This document shows positions 48,691-60,224 of a stretch of DNA of 64,000 nucleotides, piece by piece. The notes beneath the pieces are model-generated. The model saw only the letters and a program-made list of their open reading frames with translations, was not told the DNA's origin and searched no databases. Location of the stretch: positions 663,098,802-663,162,801 of the forward strand of contig CM042690.1 in assembly GCA_023614405.1 (NCBI GenBank), read 5' to 3'. Both the position numbers and the translations under genes were made by a program. The stretch comes from Avena insularis (lineage: Eukaryota; Streptophyta; Magnoliopsida; Poales; Poaceae). Positions within the stretch are counted from its first letter, which is position 1. Every line of letters begins with the position of its first letter.

Positions 48691-49057
48691 CTATTTCTCA
48701 CACCTCTAATGAGTTTATGGAGGACATGAAGAAGGCAAATATGTGTGTTGCACTTAATGTTAAAGGTGAAGAGCAATCGGCGGTTCAAATTTCAGCAAAG
48801 GCAGCAAATCTTCCTAACCTTCCACACCACCGAATGAGCCAAAAGAGCATGCTATACTAAAGGAAGGAGTGGAGGCACAAAATCAGAAGTACAAATAGTT
48901 GGCTGACTATAAACAGAGGCTGAAATTATTCCAAGTTGGTGATAAGGTCCTCTAGCCGAGATGGGAATATCCGACGCACTCAATGTGGTAGACTTGGCTC
49001 TTTATCATCCAGAACGAGCACTTTATGAAGGTAACTCGAGGTCGAGTTCTAAATAAC
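48691..49057 (+). pseudogene. Remnant of gypsy integrase end after a pol deletion
   Basis: Near 48897-48955 a short stretch reads ADYKQRLKLFQVGDKVL, approximately, matching the usual gypsy integrase C-terminal segment ending in GDKV. The preceding 200 bp has a piece with FMEDMKKANMCVALNV, where many chromoviruses continue the protease-RT spacer. All polymerase domains between are absent, which points to an internal deletion. Confidence 0.65.
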
Positions 49058-49067
49058 CAGGGGAGGA
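49058..49067 (+). other. Polypurine tract
   Basis: The sequence CAGGGGAGGA directly precedes the LTR start TGATGAGGG. Confidence 0.75.
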
Positions 49068-49587
49068 TGATGAGGGACAGTAGAGAAAATAAAATAGAAG
49101 AAAAATCCAGTACTAGCTTCTACACACTTCTACTATATTCTAGGTAACATGGTCCTTTAGTCATAGTTATTGTACTAGTTTCTAGAGTGTTCTACTATGA
49201 GTTGTAACTAGGTTGTTTACACTTATCTCCTAGCTTTAAGTAGTGTTCTCTGAAATCTTCTAGCTATGAGTAGAGCTAAGTAGAGAAGGCTTATGCAGCC
49301 TATAAGTAGAGGCCCTCACCTCTATCTAGGGAACCAGGCTATGTATCCTCTACCTATCAATAAAGAGAACTTTGTGTTCTTCTTTTAGATCTTGGATTAG
49401 ATCTAGTATGTTGAGAGTTTTGGATTGAACTCTTGACAGCCCTGCCCCTAGAGCGATATCTAGCTCACGCCCCTAGAGCGATATCTAGCATCTAGCACAT
49501 CACGTTGAAGTGGTTCCTTCAACACTTGTGCTGTCCACATTGTAGCAGCAAGGTGGAGTTGTTCCTCCACAACTTTGTGCTGCATCA
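49068..49587 (+). repeat. 3' LTR of the gag-protease gypsy element, uninterrupted
   Basis: This 520-bp copy carries a TATAAGTA box at 49301-49308 and AATAAA at 49359-49364. A 20-bp segment, GCCCCTAGAGCGATATCTAG, is duplicated at 49444 and 49469, which the 5' LTR has once. At about 49502 it shows the CACGT site without the Athila-like insertion. Confidence 0.93.
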
Positions 49588-49592
49588 CCACC

Positions 49593-50863
49593 TCACACTT
49601 TCGCCAGGGTCATCAATGCAACTCTCTCGCTTGATCAAACCCTACACGCGGAAATTATTGTGTAAATTCAGTCAAGTGTGTCATCACTGATGTTTGCTGC
49701 AGCTGCAATTGTAAATTTACTATCCATGACACTTCCATACGAAATTATCCAAAAGTATTACAATTAATACATGCATGTGTGACTTGTACAAATTATGCAA
49801 TAGAGGGTTAGATAAAGTAAGTATACTGTAGGGTGGCACAGAACGTGATACGGACCACACCCAATTTCCTCCACCTCCCCAAATGCATAGTCAGATAAAT
49901 AGCACTACCGAGATACATGTACCAAACATATTTTATTGACGCGATATTGCGGATCAAACCATTCGGGGGAAAGGCACTTGAGAACATGGGTGTGAGGGGA
50001 TTTAAGGATGTTGTGTTTACTTGCCTCTGGAATGACAGACGTGAGACAAAATCGAATGATGTGTGAACCGCGATGCCACCAGTCCATAGTTCCTCCACTC
50101 AAATCTCAGTGGGTGGCTGATTCAGTTCGCTCATATCTGATTACGTCATGGCCTCTAGATCTGTGATTTTCGTCCTGGAGGCACCGACTCTAGGAAAAGT
50201 CACCCTGATCTAACTTGTCGTGGTTGGATTTGTAACGAGGGGATTGGCAGCAGTGGAAGAGAGAGTGCAGCCGTGCAGGGCGGGGTCGCTGAGACGTACG
50301 GGAACGGGATATAGAGATGGCACTGGCCGCGGATGCTCTTGTCGCGGATGCTCTTGTTCCCATGCCACGGCCCGTTGCTTGCGCATGAGCAGGTCGGAAT
50401 GGAGCCGTCGGGAGAGCAGCCGAACAGCTGTCGCACTTACGGTCACGAGGAAGAGGAGCGCGCCGGCAAGGTCAACCTCTGCTCCGTCCGTTGGGTCCTC
50501 CTCGCGGTGGGGATTGGAAGAACCAAGGTACCAGATCTGAATTTTTTTTGGATATAGCCAAAACACCTAGAGAGCCTACTAAAAAGGAGATAACCTAGTC
50601 AGGGATAGCCAGGCCTCCCTCCAACTCAACACGGGTTACCATGGCCTTTGGGGATGGGGGAAGAGAGGCCAGACTTGGGTAGGGGATAGGGGAGGACGCC
50701 ACGGAGTTGAGCGAGATAGGTAGTCGCCATAGGAGCCTGGGTTTCTTATCATCGAACCGTCCAGTTTCAATTGGCGGTGGCAGTTCCCGTAATATCTCCA
50801 AACAGCAGGGGTAAAACAGTCCGGAAAATGTCGGATGGAAAGGCTGTGCGAACGAACCTACCG

Positions 50864-50864
<1 letters not shown>
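49593..50864 (-). other. Helitron F, 5' part
   Basis: Sequence from 50540 to 50864 is the shared Helitron 5' region (GGACTGTTTTACCCCTG box near 50812). An AT-poor block at 50220-50540 has chance open frames. On the plus strand about 49915-50060 reads IDAILRIKPFGGKALENMG..., which has the look of a captured exon but no family that I can name. Confidence 0.45.

Positions 50865-50922
<58 letters not shown>
50865..50922. repeat. (TA)n microsatellite
   Basis: About 29 TA units directly beside the Helitron F 5' end. Confidence 0.97.
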
Positions 50923-50925
<3 letters not shown>

Positions 50926-50927
<2 letters not shown>

Positions 50928-51287
50928 TATTCAGCACTCAGGGTGCAGAATAGTTATTTTGCATTCCACATATTTTTATGTTCTCACATTTAAAAATTTA
51001 TGTTTTGTATGCTAATAATTATGTTTATATTTATTAGAAATGCAAAAAAATCGACATAAAAATACAATTTTTCAGTCATTATAGTGTAAAATACATAGAA
51101 AATATGCATTTTATGTCGTAATTTTATACGATATGTAAATAATTTTTTTACGAAATGTCTAAATTTTTTTATGTTTTTCTTGACTTTTGAGGTAAGAAAA
51201 AATTTACGTGACGTAAAAATCATGTACGGTTTGAAAGATAGAGAGCGGATGAAGAATAACTATTCTACACCCTGGGTGTCAAATAGC
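50926..51287. mobile_element. TIR element or MITE, about 360 bp
   Basis: The left end CCTATTCAGCACTCAGGGTG continues CAGAATAGTTATT and is inverted at the right end (AATAACTATTCTACACCCTGGG, ending TGTCAAATAG), roughly 33 bp with some mismatches. The interior is AT-rich and non-coding. The duplication is obscured by the TA and CT repeats on either side. Confidence 0.7.

Positions 51288-51291
<4 letters not shown>

Positions 51292-51325
<34 letters not shown>
51292..51325. repeat. (CT)n microsatellite
   Basis: Seventeen CT units lie between the MITE and the Helitron E 3' end. Confidence 0.95.
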
Positions 51326-51328
<3 letters not shown>

Positions 51329-51535
51329 CTAGCTGAATGCCCGTGCGTTGCCATGGTTACAAGCTTTATAACTACACATGTAAAATTCTCGATGACGCAG
51401 ACAAATGCCAGCGAAAACATATTTTTATAATCAGCATGATAGCAGCTATATAAAGATGTGACATGCCTATATTTTGTGTTTGTAACTGGTTTGTGCCCCC
51501 AGATATCACTTCAGCAGCTTAGCTTATTCACCGAT

Positions 51536-53077
51536 CACTGATGGTGTATATGAGATGATGGTACAAAGCCACAATACTTTACTTTTCTTTAATTTCAAAA
51601 ATAATACCTGAATTTGGAAATTTGCAAGAATAATCGACAGGTACTCATCGGCTTTACCAAAACTGACTGGTACTAATCGGTGTGGCCAAGCCGACAAGTG
51701 CATGTCATACAGGATGCCCTGCGACTGACCTACGCAAGCATGTTCGGTGTATGCATGCATGCATTACTGACCGTTTTCTGAAAAGAACACCAAGAACCAG
51801 TTATTGATTAACTTGCTGCTTCAAGGATCAACAATAATTATCCGCAGCTAATTTACCAGCGGGAAATCACAATGACACTCGAAGTACTTTGCAATTGATG
51901 AATAATTTTCCTTCACCTGAATCAAATCTTATTCGTGGCACAACTTCGTCGATCAGGGGGCGTGTCGCAGATGGAGTCTTTCCTAAAGAAGTTCTTCCTG
52001 CCAAAACAACAATCTCCAACGGTTTGTGCGCGCAACACAAACCGTTGTACAAAATCTGTTTTATTCTTCCCGAGCTTACTCGGGGGACCGCGCACGGGAG
52101 CAAGGACGTGTACTCCATGTACAACAACCAGGCTCTCACGGCCTTCGTTTACCTCCTCGCTCTACGCCTTCGGCACGGTGGACACGCTGGTGGCGAGCCG
52201 CCTCACCCGGCGAGTCGGGCGCCAAGCCATCATGCTCATCGGTGGTAGCATGTTCCTCGTCGGCATGCTCATCAACGCCGCGACCGCTAACCTCGTCATG
52301 CTCATCGTCGGACGGACGTTACTCGGCATGGGCCTCTCCCGCCAGGCCACTCCGGTCTACCTCGCCAAGATGTCACCGCTGCGGTGGCGCGGCGGGTTCA
52401 TCTCTGCGTTCCCTCATCAGATCGCCGGTACCTGCTGCCAAGCTCATCAACTACGCAGCGCGGATCCCGTGCTTGCGGCGCCGCTGTTGGCCTCACGGCG
52501 GTCCCGGCCGCGGTAATGGTGGCTGGCGTCGCGCTCATCACGAACAACCCGAGCAGCCTCGTCTTGCGCGGGAAGAACGACCATGTGCGAAGCAAGGACG
52601 CGACGGTTATTTCCGCGCCTCCAGCAGCTCCCGCCCCCCACACCGGTGACGCCGTGGCGCCCAGTGCCATCTCTGCCATGGCGAGCATGAACTGCAGATT
52701 ATCCCCGGCGCGTCCGCCATCGTGTGTATCAGCCGGACGGCAAGGATGAAGCCTCCGCATGACAGTTGTGTCACCTGCACGCACGTATGTATGCCATGCA
52801 CGGTCAGTAACGCATGCATGCATGCATCGAACAGGCTTGCATAGGTCAGCCCCAGAGCATATGTATGTCATACGCTTGGTCGGCCTGCGCCACACTGATT
52901 AGTATCAGTCGGGTTTGGCAAAGCCGATTAGTACCAGTCGGATTCGGACAGGCCGATTAGTACCCGTGGGTTTGGGCTAAGCCAAGGCTGTATTATTTTC
53001 GTAAATTTTCAAAATCGCATTTTGTTTTTGAAATTAAAGAAAAAAGAAGTACTATTTTAAAGAAAATAGCCACAGTG
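51536..53077. mobile_element. TIR element carrying a sugar-transporter fragment
   Basis: Long inverted arms (about 51536-51780 and 52780-53077) share, in opposite orientation, the words ACTGGTACTAATCGG, CTTTAATTTCAAAA, TGACCTA(C/T)GCAAGC and GCATGCATGCATTACTGACCG. Both outer ends read CACTG, with flanks GAT and AAT that could be a decayed 3-bp duplication. CACTG ends plus repeated GGTACTAATCGGC subterminal words suggest a CACTA-type non-autonomous element. Mutator type is the alternative. Confidence 0.7.
51971..52590 (+). pseudogene. Captured STP-type sugar transporter fragment
   Basis: The fragment reads MESFLKKFF near 51971, like the STP loop after the first membrane segment. After a break it reads MYNNQALTAF, then in a shifted frame TSSLYAFGTVDTLVASRLTRRVGRQAIMLIGGSMFLVGMLINAATANLVML..., VGRTLLGMG and further on KLINYAARIP and LTAVPAAVMVAGVALITNN. 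These match transmembrane segments 2 to 5 or so of plant monosaccharide/H+ symporters (major facilitator family), including the RRxGRR-like loop after segment 2. The order is kept, introns are absent or deleted, and at least two frameshifts and missing segments rule out function. It lies between inverted arms of a transposon, so capture is the likely origin. Confidence 0.82.
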
Positions 53078-53525
53078 AATGCTCTAAAGAACTGACCTGA
53101 TAGAATATATCGTCCTATCATGTGCAAGGTTGCACCAAGAATCATCCATTTCCATCATAACACACAACACTTTCTTTTGGTTCCTCCTAAGCCACTTTAA
53201 AGAATAAGTCTATCCAAAAATTAAATCAACAACACCACATTATTTTAAACTGGTTGTATATATTTTAAACTGTAATTCAACAGTTACTACTTTTGTTGGA
53301 TCATGGATGCGCCTAACATCCTGCAATTTGGAGTACATTTATTTTTATTCTGGAATGAATGTACCAAACTACCAGTAATAATAAAAATTGTGGGGGTAAA
53401 ACGTGAACCAAATGTATCTAACTCACGTACAGAAAGTCCACACCTCAAGCCTAGCAGTAAAGAGCTAAACCAGGCGTCTAGAAAAGGAGTGAAAATTTCG
53501 GAAATGTACATTTGATCCCATTTAT

Positions 53526-53866
53526 GTATATGCTCCCTTTATTAAAACCATATATTTCAAATTGTTAAAAAAAATCAGAAAAATATATTTGTGTGTATCT
53601 CCACATTCTACGGACACACGTGCGGTTTCACAAAAAACCAGATCGATGTGTTTTGTGGGTTGTATAAAAATGACAAAACATGTCTCGTGGAGAGACTTAT
53701 TTTAGCACCTAAATTTATCTTTTTTCGAAAGACACACAAAACATCTATTTTCCGTGAAACGACTTTGTGAACACCTAAATATGAAGATGTACGCACACGT
53801 ATTTTTTTGAATTCTTTTAATATTTCGAAATTTGTTGAAAATTAAACTCTAATAACGGGAGCATAT
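53526..53866. mobile_element. MITE with terminal TATATGCTCCC
   Basis: ATGCTCCCTTTATTAAAA at the left is inverted as AATAACGGGAGCAT at the right, with imperfect pairing further out (CCCATTTATGTAT and ATTCACCC). The interior is AT-rich. About 340 bp. Confidence 0.6.
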
Positions 53867-54638
53867 TCACCCAGAGAAAAATAGCCTTGACCCGAAAATT
53901 TTGCTAAATAACTTGATAGGGTCATTGCACACCAACCAGAACTCAGGCTTTGGGCCTTAAGCAGCTATAAGCTATGAGTACATGCTTACTACCCTAATTA
54001 AGTAATTACAGCTAACTAACAACTAATAATCGATGGAAAATCAGATTCGACCGAATGCAAAACCAGAAGTATACGTTTGCCTATAGCCTGGCTGTTAAGT
54101 TGGTCCACGTGCTGCTTGGTCTTATTCTTAGAGCACCGGCCGCCCTCACCGTAGCACCAGAGCACTGTCTTGGCTTATCCACAGCGATGGCGTCTCCTCT
54201 TCTATCCACACTCTCCATCTGCTGCCCTTGTTCCTCTCTGTCCCTGCATATCCCAGCAAGAGACAGAGCTGGACCACCCCGGCTACCTCCTCCAAGCCAA
54301 CGGCGCCGACTGGACTGGAGAGACGCAGCTCCGCCTCCTCCGCGGAGCTCCTTTTCCTCTTGCTTTCTACCCCTAATCGACACAGCCGAGATGGTTGGCC
54401 GGAGAAGATTTCATTGAGGGGATAAGGTCGTGCGTCAGGGACAGAGAGAAGAGAAACGAAGGGCGCCACGCGCAGCAGGGAAGAGGAGGGGATAAGGTCG
54501 TGCGTTTCATTGCTTCACTTTGCGGTGGCAGTGTTGTTATTTCTCCAAGTAGCGAGGGGTAAAACAGTCCAAAACCGGCAGACGGAAAAACTGGCCGCGT
54601 GACGAACGTACCACAAGAGAAATTAGTAGATAGATATA

Positions 54639-57600
54639 CTAGCAGAGTGTCCGTACGTTGCTACGGAGCCACACTAAATTAAATAAACAACATATCATAT
54701 GTTTAAATTCATAAGTCAATCGAATTCAAGCATGGAGTTCTTGACCTATCCTTTGTATAATGGGTACAATTTTAAACTTGTACCAATGAAAATGACATTA
54801 CACTATTTTTTTAATAGTGAAAAATCACATGGCATCAATTGAAGAATAAAATGTACTAATCTTTTTAGGCAGATGAAACTTAGCATAACACATTAGACCA
54901 ACAATAGAACGTATTGACAAGCTTAATTATTTTATTTTCTGAAAAGCGAAGTGACCTGTCCTCATTGATAAATTATAGCAGCTATAGCATCCTAAACGCT
55001 AAATTTTCCACATCACTGACTTTTAGCATCAATGCCAAATTTTCATTCTCTCTCTGCCCTAACATGTTCCAAATTTTGACTACGCGGGATCCAACCAACA
55101 GTATGAGAATGAATTAAAAAATTCTACTTTTTCTCCTATGCATCACCACGTTACACCAACCGTCTAGTACTCCGGTCTTCCCTCGAAAAATCCCCTCTCT
55201 CATGTTGTCTCATGTCGAGATCTAATCCTCCATGGATCTCATGGTCTGGTCCTCTGTTCCTATTTCCGTCGGTTCAAATCGGCAAGAGCTCTTCCAACCC
55301 CATGGATCTTGACATCCGTTGCTTCCTCTTCCACTCGACCGTGATCTAGAGATGTAAGCTCATGGCGATGAGCTAGCCATGGAGACACGCTGCTAGAAGA
55401 GGAGAGTTTGGTTATGGGTGACAGCGAGTTTAGCGCGATGGTTCACATCGCGACGTCAGCGGCGCTACGCGAGATGTGGGAATTCTTCCCTGACTCCCTT
55501 GATTCCACCGACTCCTCTCCTTCTCTCGTGACCCAGTGCGGTGCCACCGCTAAGCTCCCCCATCGGGTGACCTCTATACTCCCCCGTAATGCATGCTAGC
55601 TGCTCCCGGTTGGCCGGTTCCCCTCCATTCCGCCTCCGGTCATCGACTTCTGCGGGAGCCGTGTGGGCTAACTGCTGCAAGATAAAGGGGCGGAGGGTCT
55701 TGGGCACCGAAGAACAGTTCAGGTTCTTTGACTTGCGAGTAGAAGGGTATGTAATACCTCCGACATTTTAGGGGCTAAACTGTCCATAAAATGTCTGAAC
55801 GAAGATTGGTTCGACGAACTAACGGTAAGCATTTCAATAGTATGGCACCACGATATTGTCCGACGAGTTCCCAAACAACGACGACTACTTTTCAGATGTC
55901 AACAACCTCTTCGACAACCTCAGCATGTCTGACGATAATGCCACAGACGCCGTTGCGGCCGCCCTCACTGCTACGCAGGCTGCTCAAGCCACACCATACG
56001 TTATACCTGGACAACAAACTCGGTCTGGTGGCTCGGCCCGACTTTCGTCGGCTCGGAGCGAGTTGGGCTCGGCCCGCTGGAGGCGCTAGACCGAGCTGAG
56101 TCATACTACCTGGACCGCGACCAGCTCGGGCTGGCTCGGGCTCGGCCCGGTCCAGCTCGTTTGGCTCGTTATTTTTTTTCCCCGACTTAAAGCGAGGGCC
56201 GAATTGGACACTGATGGGATGAAACATTTAGGCATGCTAGCACTGAGGGGAGACGATTAGCATTCGAGATCGATTTGCTTCGCTGCTTGCTTCTTCCTCG
56301 CAGTGCTAGGGCAACAGCCGCTGCCGCACCGCCATGCTGTCCATCACCGCTTCGCCATACACCGCCTCGCTTAGCACGCCATTCCGCCGCCACAAGATCG
56401 CCACGCCTACCACACCGGTCCAGTCTGCGCCGCCAAAAGAGGTCGCCGACGACGCCACCGACCGTACTGCGTCATAGCTTGAAGAGGACCCACCGTCGAT
56501 GTCGCCGCCGCCAGTTCAAGTTGCAACTGTGGACCGATCTCGCCGGCCAAGCTCAGCTTCAGGCGCTCGCGGCCGGCGTGAGCTGGCTCGGCTCAAAATC
56601 CAGCCAGCTTTTTTTGCGTGGCCGAAATGGAACCGAGCCAGCTCGTGTCCACGTATACCATACATAATCATGATCTATGTGTTACAATTCTTCATAGAAT
56701 TTCTTTGTCTAGAGTATGGAGTTGATGTGATAGGTTTATCATGGTTAGATGTGCTATGTTTCTCTACTCTATTAATCTGCATGATTAGTTATGATTATGC
56801 TTTATCGATTAATTATTTGGATTTCGTATGGATATTTGATTATTTTTTCAACACTTGATGAGCTCAAGAACTCGTGGCATAGTACTCTTGTACTCGGGCT
56901 CTCAATCAGCTTCTACGCTGCCTGGTCATCAAATGAAGAACAACATCACATCACAACAATTAGGAATAATAGTAGCTACCAGTAACAAAGTTAGATTACC
57001 AATCAATTAGCAGTTTAGCACTCTGACCCATGTACATCCAGGGAGATCCTGACACACGCAAAGGGTTCCTTGGTGGCAAACAGATATCAGCGCCACGCGC
57101 CGACAGTTTATCTTTTCATGTGCGCCGCCCGGGAGTCCACTGCTCGCTGCCCCAAACAGTCTAGGCAGAAATCACCAGGGCTTGAGCATTATAACCATCG
57201 TGGTCGGACGCCGCCCGGGCAGGCGGGGCATGAGGGGCTCGAGGGTTGGAGTTTTTGCAGATGTACATTGCCACGATCTGTTAGCAAGTGAAAGAGAATA
57301 ACAAAATTAGGAAGGGGAATAGATCTGCTGATATCGCGATGGTTAGCGCATGAGAAACCAGAAATTGTTGGCAAAATCGAGAATGAGATGGATGCTTAGG
57401 AAATAAGATTAGCCCATCCCCATCCCATGGAGAGATCGATCGAGAGGCGGAGGAGCAGTGCAGCCCGGCAAGATTGACCAAATTCACGCACTCCAATTCC
57501 TATAGACTATAACATCCCAGATCGAAAAGAGCACCGCCGCCGTCGCGTGCTCATCCTCAGCGCCACCGCCCCACCTGTAGGAGCCGCTCGACGCCCAGCG

Positions 57601-57890
57601 CATCGCTCGCTCGTGCCCGACGCCTCTGTGATCGCCCTCCTACTCGCCGGCCACACGCGCAAGCTCCGCCATGAGTGCGCTCGTCCGCGTCGCCCCCTTC
57701 TGCTCGAGCGTGTGGGCGCATCACCGACATCGTCTGCCTCGCGAGCATCAACCTGACCGTCAGCCTCAGCCCGTGTCGCTCGGTGAGAAGGAAGGAGAAA
57801 AAACGTCTAGAATAATATCGGACGGAAACGTATTTTTTTGGCTGACGGAAACGTACCGGGACTCGAACCTACCTCTAGACTTTTTTTATA
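54639..57890 (-). mobile_element. Helitron copy D, possibly two fused copies
   Basis: The 3' end on the minus strand is GCAACGTACGG, then ACACTCTG and CTAG at 54639-54642. A 5'-like end lies near 57890, next to the 3' end of copy C. A second 5'-like region lies near 55850 (TACTATTGAAATGCTTACCG, then GGACAGTTTAGCCCCT), so a shorter copy 54639-55852 may exist, with the rest (55853-57890) being another copy that lost its 3' end. Two GGCTCGG-rich patches (56040-56170, 56570-56650) resemble hAT subterminal repeats. No helicase. Confidence 0.55.
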
Positions 57891-57892
57891 TA

Positions 57893-59345
57893 CTAGCACA
57901 ATGCTCATGCGTTGCTACGAATTGATTTTACTGAACATTGTATATATGACCATGCGTCTTGACCGGGAGTGAAAAAATGGCCCTCTCAAAATAGATCCAA
58001 ATTTTGAAAAATCTAAGAGAGGGAGTATATCACATAGACGTTTAAAATAAGCTCTCGTTGACATCGCGGAAGCGTCAGGTTAAGGTTAGATGACGCTCGC
58101 ACGATGATTAACTGTTAAGTTAACTTTCGGATTTACCCTTCATACGCATTTATATCATCATAATATGAGAAATTTGAATATCCATGCGCCTAGCACATAC
58201 AAGTCTCTCGTTGAAGTCAAACTGAAAAATGTGCATTATGGACTCACATATTAAGTAAACCTGACAAAATATTTAATGGAGTAATAGCCAATAGGCGATT
58301 AAAAGCAGTCACATATATTTTTTGTGTGCTTGGACGCAGGCAGTTGAATGCAACATTGTGTGAATCGATTATTCCAGAAATAGGCTACATTATACTGGTC
58401 CTACCTGTCCAATTGACTGTCACCTAAATACGGAGTAGTACAACAATCATGCTGCAAGATTGACTTAGCAGAGAAGTGAATGTGCTTATTCGTGAATATC
58501 AGAAAGTTGAATGGGTAAAATGCAAAAATGTAAATGGATAAGATTCACCATCCTTCTCCACACCACAGGTCGTGGTTCTTCCTCTCGAGAAGGAAAAAGC
58601 TCCTGATTCTTCCCCAAAACAAAGAAACTTAGCGTGGCTGACGGTGTTGGAGCCATGGAGGACGAGCGTCGAGGCTGAAGGCTGCCTCGTAGTCGTCCGT
58701 GCCGGTGAGGCCGTGGACGCGGGTTCTGTCCTGCCCGACACGCCTAGACGGCCACACCACTGCGAGGAACCAGACCATGGGCATCACTGTCCTAGGATGA
58801 GCAGCGCTGGGGATGGGGTATGGTCGCCTTCACGCCACGCGTCATCCACGTAGCCCATCGACGCGGTCGGCATGGACATCCTCCCGGGCCTTCCCCAATG
58901 GCTTCTACTTCTATCCCTCTCTCGCGAGTGGAGCCGAGGGTTGCTTCTCTGTGGAATCGAGGGAGTCGGGGTAGGGACACCTCTCCACTCCGCCTCCCCT
59001 CCGCTCCATCGAGCTCCACGCAGCAGAGGTGCGCGACCTGGTGGAGCTCCGAGCAGCGGGGGTCAGGGAATCGGCCGCAGAGCTTGGTCACGCTTGTCTG
59101 TGCCTACGCCGGGGCGAATCGTAGATCGGGATTCAAGGGAGGCGAGCGGGGCAGCGGTGAAGCTCCGCGCGGCAGGCGCTAGCGGCGGCCGAATTCAGGG
59201 CAAGGAGAGTCATGTCGATGTGGGCAAGGTTGCTTTCACTTCACGGTGGCAGGAGGGTAATTACCTTTAAACGGCCAGGGGCAAAATCGTAAAAACTAGG
59301 CAGACGGATTTTGGTGGTGACGAACATACCACAACGTAAATTAGT
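57893..59345 (-). mobile_element. Helitron copy C
   Basis: The 5' end on the minus strand adjoins the (TA)n tract (CACTAATTTACGTTGTGG, then a TTTTGCCCCTGG box near 59280). The 3' end is a decayed hairpin, CGTAGCAACGCATGAG, then CATTGTG and CTAG at 57893-57896. It contains a GC-rich 58570-59270 block with chance frames. Confidence 0.62.
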
Positions 59346-59346
59346 G

Positions 59347-59370
59347 TATATATATATATATATATATATA
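59347..59370. repeat. (TA)n microsatellite at the Helitron junction
   Basis: About 12 TA units between the 5' end of copy C and the 3' end of copy B. Confidence 0.9.
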
Positions 59371-59741
59371 CTAGCTGAAAACTCGTGCGTTGCTACGGGT
59401 TACTGCCGGGCTTTTGGTAGATCGACCTTTATATAAGTCCATCTTGTTAGTGAAGAATCACAATAGCATATAGGACAACCAGGATCGCCAAAGACGACGC
59501 TTTCAATCTCGTAACCTTATCGGGTTTTTTCAAAATAATCTCGTTAATTTTGCACGATAGTCGGTCACTATTGGATTAGTTTGCATTCTTAGATATTCGC
59601 TCTATTAATTACAACTGCCTTCAAGTACGACTATGCGGAATATGTCTTTTACTCTTACACAAATGTGCCTTATCACATGTGACAATGTCTTGCCTTCCTC
59701 AAGAAATAAAGGTCGTCTATCAAAATATTCAATTTGTAATA

Positions 59742-59865
59742 CTTCATCCGTCTCAAAATAGATGTCACAATTATTTTTTAATTTGGTTATATTGAATACT
59801 ATATATTGTCTAGATACATGCAAATTTTGATAAATTTTTCGACATCTATTTTAAGACGAATAGAG
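59742..59865. mobile_element. Stowaway-type MITE, degenerate
   Basis: TA flanks (59740-59741, 59866-59867). Left arm CTTCATCCGTCTCAAAATAG and inverted right arm CTATTTTAAGACGAATAGAG pair well. 124 bp. Confidence 0.75.
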
Positions 59866-60224
59866 TAGTATATTTTACACATAATACAATTTCTTCTATT
59901 CAAAGCAGGCAGTCGAGGCATTGGGTTTTCAATACAACGATTTTAGACAATGCAAACCATATCCATGGTAGTCTAGAATGAGATAACTCAAAACTATATG
60001 GGCTCATAGCAAATACGGAGACAGCATTATATTAAAACATTACTTGTCCATCTAACTGAACGCCATGCATGTCGCCTCGCCTAGCTGCCTAGGGATGCAG
60101 TTCACCGGTCTCGTGGACCTGGCGGACATACGTGTAATCAGTAGTTAGCACAAATTGATTAAAGAGTAGTAAGTACGTGAGTATTGATTAGAGAATGAAA
60201 TGGACGCTAGGATGCCCACGCAGA

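Larger units (their letters stand above)
38366..49587 (+). mobile_element. Non-autonomous gypsy element, gag-protease only
   Basis: The element has 0.5-kb LTRs (38366-38778 plus 46909-46991, and 49068-49587), a primer site, one long gag-protease frame and a short remnant of the integrase end. The flanking duplication CCACC (38361-38365 and 49588-49592) is perfect. Without the nested Athila-like element it is about 3.1 kb. The gag resembles chromovirus gag (AWWHRLQEDR, FLPADYDQIL, TEEFLRL). Loss of reverse transcriptase, RNase H and most of integrase makes it dependent on a helper. Confidence 0.88.
27403..50922 (-). mobile_element. Helitron copy F, split by two LTR elements
   Basis: The minus-strand 3' end is a hairpin CCGTAGCAACGCACGG followed by GCATTCAT and CTAG at 27403-27406. 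The 5' end lies at the (TA)n tract near 50922, with the shared box GGACTGTTTTACCCCTG. Original Helitron sequence is 27403-28779, 38357-38365 and 49588-50922, about 2.7 kb. The rest is nested retrotransposons. No Rep-helicase sequence is present, so it is non-autonomous. Assignment of the two distant ends to one copy is inference from duplications that rejoin the flanks. Confidence 0.62.
51329..54634 (-). mobile_element. Helitron copy E
   Basis: The minus-strand 5' end is at 54634 (TCTATCTACTAATTTC), with the TTGTGGTACGTTCGTCAC and GGACTGTTTTACCCCT boxes. The 3' end has hairpin remnant CCATGGCAACGCACGG, then GCATTCAG and CTAG at 51329-51332. It carries a TIR element with a transporter fragment and another MITE. 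No Rep-helicase. Confidence 0.72.

Noticed and set aside
51971..52590. Functional sugar transporter
   Set aside because: Frameshifts, missing membrane segments and placement between transposon arms.
58572..59270. Several GC-rich frames as a gene
   Set aside because: Frames overlap on both strands, there is no domain similarity, and the block lies inside a Helitron.
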